64,000 nucleotides of DNA from Candidatus Rifleibacteriota bacterium (GTDB lineage: Bacteria > Muiribacteriota > Ozemobacteria > Ozemobacterales > Ozemobacteraceae), in NCBI GenBank assembly GCA_018818125.1, contig JAHISQ010000009.1:1-64000 (forward strand). The letters are read 5' to 3'. Shown here piece by piece: positions 62,723-64,000 of this stretch. Position numbers and translations under genes: made by a program. Position 1 is the first letter of the stretch; each line of letters begins with the position of its first letter. The notes beneath the pieces are model-generated. The model saw only the letters and a list, made by a program, of their open reading frames with translations. It ran no database searches and had not been told where the DNA came from.

Positions 62723-63940
62723 CTATATCTTTTCCATGAGAACGATTCTGTTTGTATTAGTGCCGAGTTTGTTGTTGTCGACTCTGAAGCAGTTGGCCAG
62801 TTTGGTGAACTGCTGGCTCTGCACGTATATTTCCTTAACTCTGAACTGGTCCTGGTTATACTGCTTTGAACAGGTCAGGTTTACCAGCACCTCATCCAGG
62901 TTTAAAAGTTCACCCTGGTGGCGCACTTCGCCAACTTCCATCGCGACCAGACCGGAGGGCACCAGCACCCTGTGAAGCTCGGACAATGTGCGTGAGATAA
63001 ATTCCATCCACTTGTTCAGATCTGGAGTTTGCACAATCTTGCCTTCAACTTCTTCACGGGGAATGCCACAGAACCATGTTTCAATCCAGGTATCCTGAAC
63101 ATAGTCTACCTGATTAAGAAAGGGCGGCGAAGTAACTATGAGATGTACGCTTTCGCTTTCCCATTCTTTGAGGTCGCGTGAATCGCCGGTTGTCAGCTTT
63201 TGATGCTTGGCCCAGCGCTTGAGTTCTTCAATTTGGCCACTTTTCAGGGTGGTTTTTGCTTTTTTCAGTATGCGCGATTTGATATCGCGATAATCAGGCT
63301 CAATGCCGCGAGTTTTGTTAATCTTAGCCTGATTCACTTTGGGAATAGAAATCTGCGGAAACGAGTATGCCGAGAAAAAGCCATTTGAGTGCCCGTGCAG
63401 GCGTGAAAGGGCAGTCATCTCGATGAAGCGATCGACATTGTCACGATGTTTCGTCAGATAGTTGCGCAGGTTAATGAGCTCGCGATAGGTGTCTGGGTGG
63501 TAGAACATTGACATGTCATCTTCACGTCCCATATCAACCGGAGCGTTAAAGTCGATTTTTTCCAGTCTTTCGCTGATTTCTTCAATTGTAACAGGATTAA
63601 TCTTGGGAGCTGCAAGTCTCTCACCCAAGGGGTTTACATCGTTAGATACGCCTTTGCGGTTCATCAGGGCAGCCTGCAGAATTGTGGTGCCACGGCCGCC
63701 GAAAGGATCGCCAACGCGATCGCCAGGGCTGGTGAAGCGAGAAATGAAGTATTCTGGCAACTCAGGCTTGAACGAGGCACGATAGGAGTTCGCATAATGC
63801 AACGAGTGCATCTGTCTCTGCTTGGCAGTCCAGAATTCGTCGAATCTGCGGGTTATCGGGCCAAATGGGGTAATCAGTTCTGATGGCTGTGATGCCGCTG
63901 ATTCTGTATTGATGTTTCTAAGCAGGGCCTGAGAGCTCAT
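62723..63940 (-). CDS. DNA methyltransferase (N4/N6 amino-methyltransferase type)
   Basis: The 405-residue enzyme transfers a methyl group from S-adenosylmethionine to an exocyclic amino group in DNA. Motif I (cofactor site), GDPFGGRGTTILQAALM, is at about 76-92, and the catalytic motif IV, IVTSPPFLNQVDYV, at about 270. The TSPPF form is typical of N4-cytosine and some N6-adenine enzymes. The cofactor motif precedes the catalytic motif, unlike the classical beta order. No restriction endonuclease gene adjoins it on this side, so it may be an orphan; the right edge limits this. GGAGG precedes the ATG. Confidence 0.85.
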   Translation of the reverse strand: MSSQALLRNINTESAASQPSELITPFGPITRRFDEFWTAKQRQMHSLHYANSYRASFKPELPEYFISRFTSPGDRVGDPFGGRGTTILQAALMNRKGVSNDVNPLGERLAAPKINPVTIEEISERLEKIDFNAPVDMGREDDMSMFYHPDTYRELINLRNYLTKHRDNVDRFIEMTALSRLHGHSNGFFSAYSFPQISIPKVNQAKINKTRGIEPDYRDIKSRILKKAKTTLKSGQIEELKRWAKHQKLTTGDSRDLKEWESESVHLIVTSPPFLNQVDYVQDTWIETWFCGIPREEVEGKIVQTPDLNKWMEFISRTLSELHRVLVPSGLVAMEVGEVRHQGELLNLDEVLVNLTCSKQYNQDQFRVKEIYVQSQQFTKLANCFRVDNNKLGTNTNRIVLMEKI

Positions 63941-64000
63941 GTTGCCTCCGAATTTGTTTTTCTTTTTACAGGAAAGTTATCGGCGTTGAGCGTTCAATTC

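Overview
The window looks like chromosomal DNA of a diderm (outer-membrane) bacterium from a little-studied lineage. It has a TolC/RND metal-efflux set, many Sec-type signal peptides, System II cytochrome c maturation genes, several SpoIIE-type phosphatases, very large TPR proteins, and secreted metallopeptidases with C-terminal domains like those of type IX-secreted proteins. This mix resembles Candidatus Riflebacteria-type genomes. That placement is inference from gene content only, not from a marker-gene tree. No rRNA, tRNA or CRISPR array was recognised.

Left end (1-3,080), accessory region: a degenerate higher-order tandem repeat (about 262-bp period, running off the left edge) lies next to a small operon. 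The operon holds a serine recombinase, an excisionase-like HTH protein and a 57-residue ORF, and is driven by a promoter overlaid with direct repeats. A RelE/ParE-type toxin-antitoxin pair and the relic of a second toxin follow.

3-10 kb: a membrane protein, a secreted gluzincin-like protein, a ferric-reductase/ferredoxin-reductase-like oxidoreductase, a pRiA4b ORF-3-like protein, asnS, the azlCD exporter pair and a fragment of an M48 peptidase. 10-16.6 kb: a heavy-metal efflux operon on the minus strand (small His/Cys protein, TolC-like, adaptor with five His-rich repeats, CzcA/CusA-like RND pump). 16.7-22 kb: an EFR1-type ferredoxin, an SH3/amidase-like secreted protein, a propeller protein, YciH, a lipoprotein and a TPR protein.

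22-38 kb: two overlapping transmembrane SpoIIE phosphatases, resB-ccsA, an unknown protein overlapping ccsA antisense, a secreted propeller and a zinc-ribbon protein. Then come a tiny membrane ORF, a strong hairpin directly before an unknown cytoplasmic gene, a third SpoIIE phosphatase and an M30-like secreted peptidase. 38-49 kb: a secreted metallopeptidase-like protein with a glycine-zipper region, nagB, SpoIID/LytB and amidase genes, and a sugar-uptake operon. The operon encodes a solute-binding protein fused to a permease, a second permease and a BadF-type (GlcNAc-like) kinase, and has no ATPase gene beside it. With nagB nearby, amino-sugar uptake is the natural inference.

49-64 kb: a second M30-like secreted peptidase with a TPR lipoprotein, an intergenic region with two copies of a hairpin-bearing repeat around a terminator, a 1,928-residue TPR protein followed by a HEAT-repeat protein, a zinc phospholipase C-like protein, and a minus-strand cluster (methyltransferase, DivIVA-like, DUF167, small membrane protein).
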